A stretch of 54,966 nt of DNA from CAZVPZ01 sp964629245. Lineage in GTDB: Archaea; Nanohalarchaeota; Nanosalinia; Nanosalinales; Nanosalinaceae. The translations under genes were made by a program, and so were the position numbers. Shown here piece by piece: positions 54,546 through 54,966 of this stretch. Numbering within the stretch: position 1 is the stretch's first letter; every line of letters begins with the position of its first letter. The notes beneath the pieces were generated by a model, which made no database searches, was not told where the DNA came from, and worked only from the letters and a program-made list of their open reading frames with translations. The stretch spans positions 1 to 54,966 of the forward strand of contig CAZVPZ010000002.1 of the NCBI GenBank assembly GCA_964629245.1, in the 5' to 3' direction.

Positions 54546-54851
54546 CTAGAACCACTCAGGCTCGGAAATTTTTATATCTCCGTGGACCTCTGCCTGGCAG
54601 GACAGCCTGAAAGGACCGTCCAGGACCTCCTCGCCCTGGAAACGTCTCAGCGTGTTCCGCTCGTCCTCCTCCATCTCGGAGAGGTTCTCCATCCCCTCCT
54701 CGACTTTTATCCTGCACGTCGTGCAGTTGCAGAAGCCGCCGCAGGCGTGCATCCACTCAACGCCCCCTTCCAGCAGAGCCTGGAGGACGCTCTGGCCGTC
54801 CTCAGCCTCGACCACGTTTCCCCTGTCAACCACCTCGACAGTGTGTGGCAT
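54546..54851 (-). CDS. [2Fe-2S] ferredoxin
   Basis: 101 residues from ATG 54851, preceded by an AGGTGG Shine-Dalgarno-like sequence. The cluster ligands are Cys37, Cys43 and Cys46 in HACGGFCNCTTC plus Cys85 in RLSCQ, the plant/adrenodoxin-type [2Fe-2S] layout. An extra Cys41 sits inside the motif. Acidic surface as expected for a halophile. By position it is the likely electron donor for the geranylgeranyl reductase of the same operon. Confidence 0.9.
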   Translation of the reverse strand: MPHTVEVVDRGNVVEAEDGQSVLQALLEGGVEWMHACGGFCNCTTCRIKVEEGMENLSEMEEDERNTLRRFQGEEVLDGPFRLSCQAEVHGDIKISEPEWF

Positions 54852-54860
54852 CAGGACCAC

Positions 54861-54966
54861 CTAGAGCAGGAACCTGGCCCCGATCGCTATCGCAAGGGTC
54901 GCCAGCAGCAGGAGCCAGCCTGCCAGCGATAGCAGGTTTACCGCGTTTTCCCTCTCCGGGGCGTAC
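54861..54966 (-). CDS. C-terminal end of a membrane protein (partial)
   Basis: The last 34 codons of a minus-strand gene whose start lies beyond the window. The peptide ends ERENAVNLLSLAGWLLLL plus a further hydrophobic helix, ATLAIAIGARFLL. It ends 9 bp before the ferredoxin start, so it is the upstream member of the ferredoxin/LEA14/reductase operon. Confidence 0.7.
   Translation of the reverse strand, partial: YAPERENAVNLLSLAGWLLLLATLAIAIGARFLL

Noticed and set aside
1..54966. CRISPR arrays, rRNA genes, replication origin
   Set aside because: No regularly spaced repeats, no rRNA-like sequence and no Orc1/Cdc6 gene were seen. Very diverged origins cannot be excluded without computation.

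Overview
This window is archaeal chromosome. The signs are TATA-like boxes centred about 25-30 bp before most start codons (leaderless or nearly leaderless transcripts), a tRNA with an anticodon-loop intron that folds into a bulge-helix-bulge, archaeal lipid enzymes (prenyl synthase, geranylgeranyl reductase, cis-prenyltransferase) and a candidate histone-fold protein. The proteins are strongly acidic and the DNA is fairly GC-rich, which suggests a halophile or halotolerant organism. The mix (very large surface protein, many microproteins, haloarchaeal-looking domains) would fit a haloarchaeon-like or nanohaloarchaeal/DPANN lineage, but no marker gene here settles the taxonomy.

Layout. 1-785: 3' end of a class II tRNA followed by a decayed, frameshifted tyrosine recombinase, the scar of an integrated element. 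0.9-3.4 kb: a cysteine-rich secreted protein with an internal duplication, a possible nuclease and a T4-EndoV-type pyrimidine-dimer glycosylase. 3.5-19.5 kb: mostly core genes (PMT-type glycosyltransferase, HExxH protein, beta-propeller protein, polyprenyl synthase, aldo-keto reductase, SDR, PH-domain membrane protein, AhpD-like protein, MATE exporter, phosphoesterase, Lrp/AsnC regulator, DapA-family aldolase, endonuclease V). 19.6-26 kb: an accessory stretch around three tRNA genes. It holds two paralogous secreted proteins that join a contractile-injection/phage tail-tube-like segment to an HU-like arm, a small secreted protein, an M50 protease, a two-HTH regulator and the histone-like coiled-coil protein. 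26-33.4 kb: one 2459-residue surface protein (BNR/sortilin-like repeats, PGF-pre-PGF-like domain, PKD-type domains). 33.6-45.5 kb: small, mostly membrane or hypothetical genes with several microproteins (zinc ribbons, single-helix peptides), a rhomboid protease, an MscS channel, an APH-like kinase and a roughly 970-bp AT-rich insertion bounded by 14-bp direct repeats. 45.6-49.1 kb: a RecB/Cas4-like nuclease and a thiol-redox operon (TlpA-like, CcdA-like, membrane protein, DUF3179). 49.2-55 kb: small proteins, a Tat substrate, a DUF192 protein, UppS, and an operon of a membrane protein, [2Fe-2S] ferredoxin, LEA14-like protein and geranylgeranyl reductase.

How genes may work together. The ferredoxin/reductase pair, the prenyl synthase and UppS serve membrane-lipid and lipid-carrier synthesis; the PMT-type enzyme could glycosylate the Asn-X-Ser/Thr-rich surface proteins. 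TlpA-like, CcdA-like and DUF3179 form an envelope thiol-redox module. The most novel-looking material is the pair of secreted tail-tube/HU chimeras sharing a 99-bp identical DNA tract, the pair of small secreted proteins sharing a C-terminal motif, and the H2A-like histone-fold protein with a coiled-coil tail. All family calls were made by reading sequence; no database search was run.
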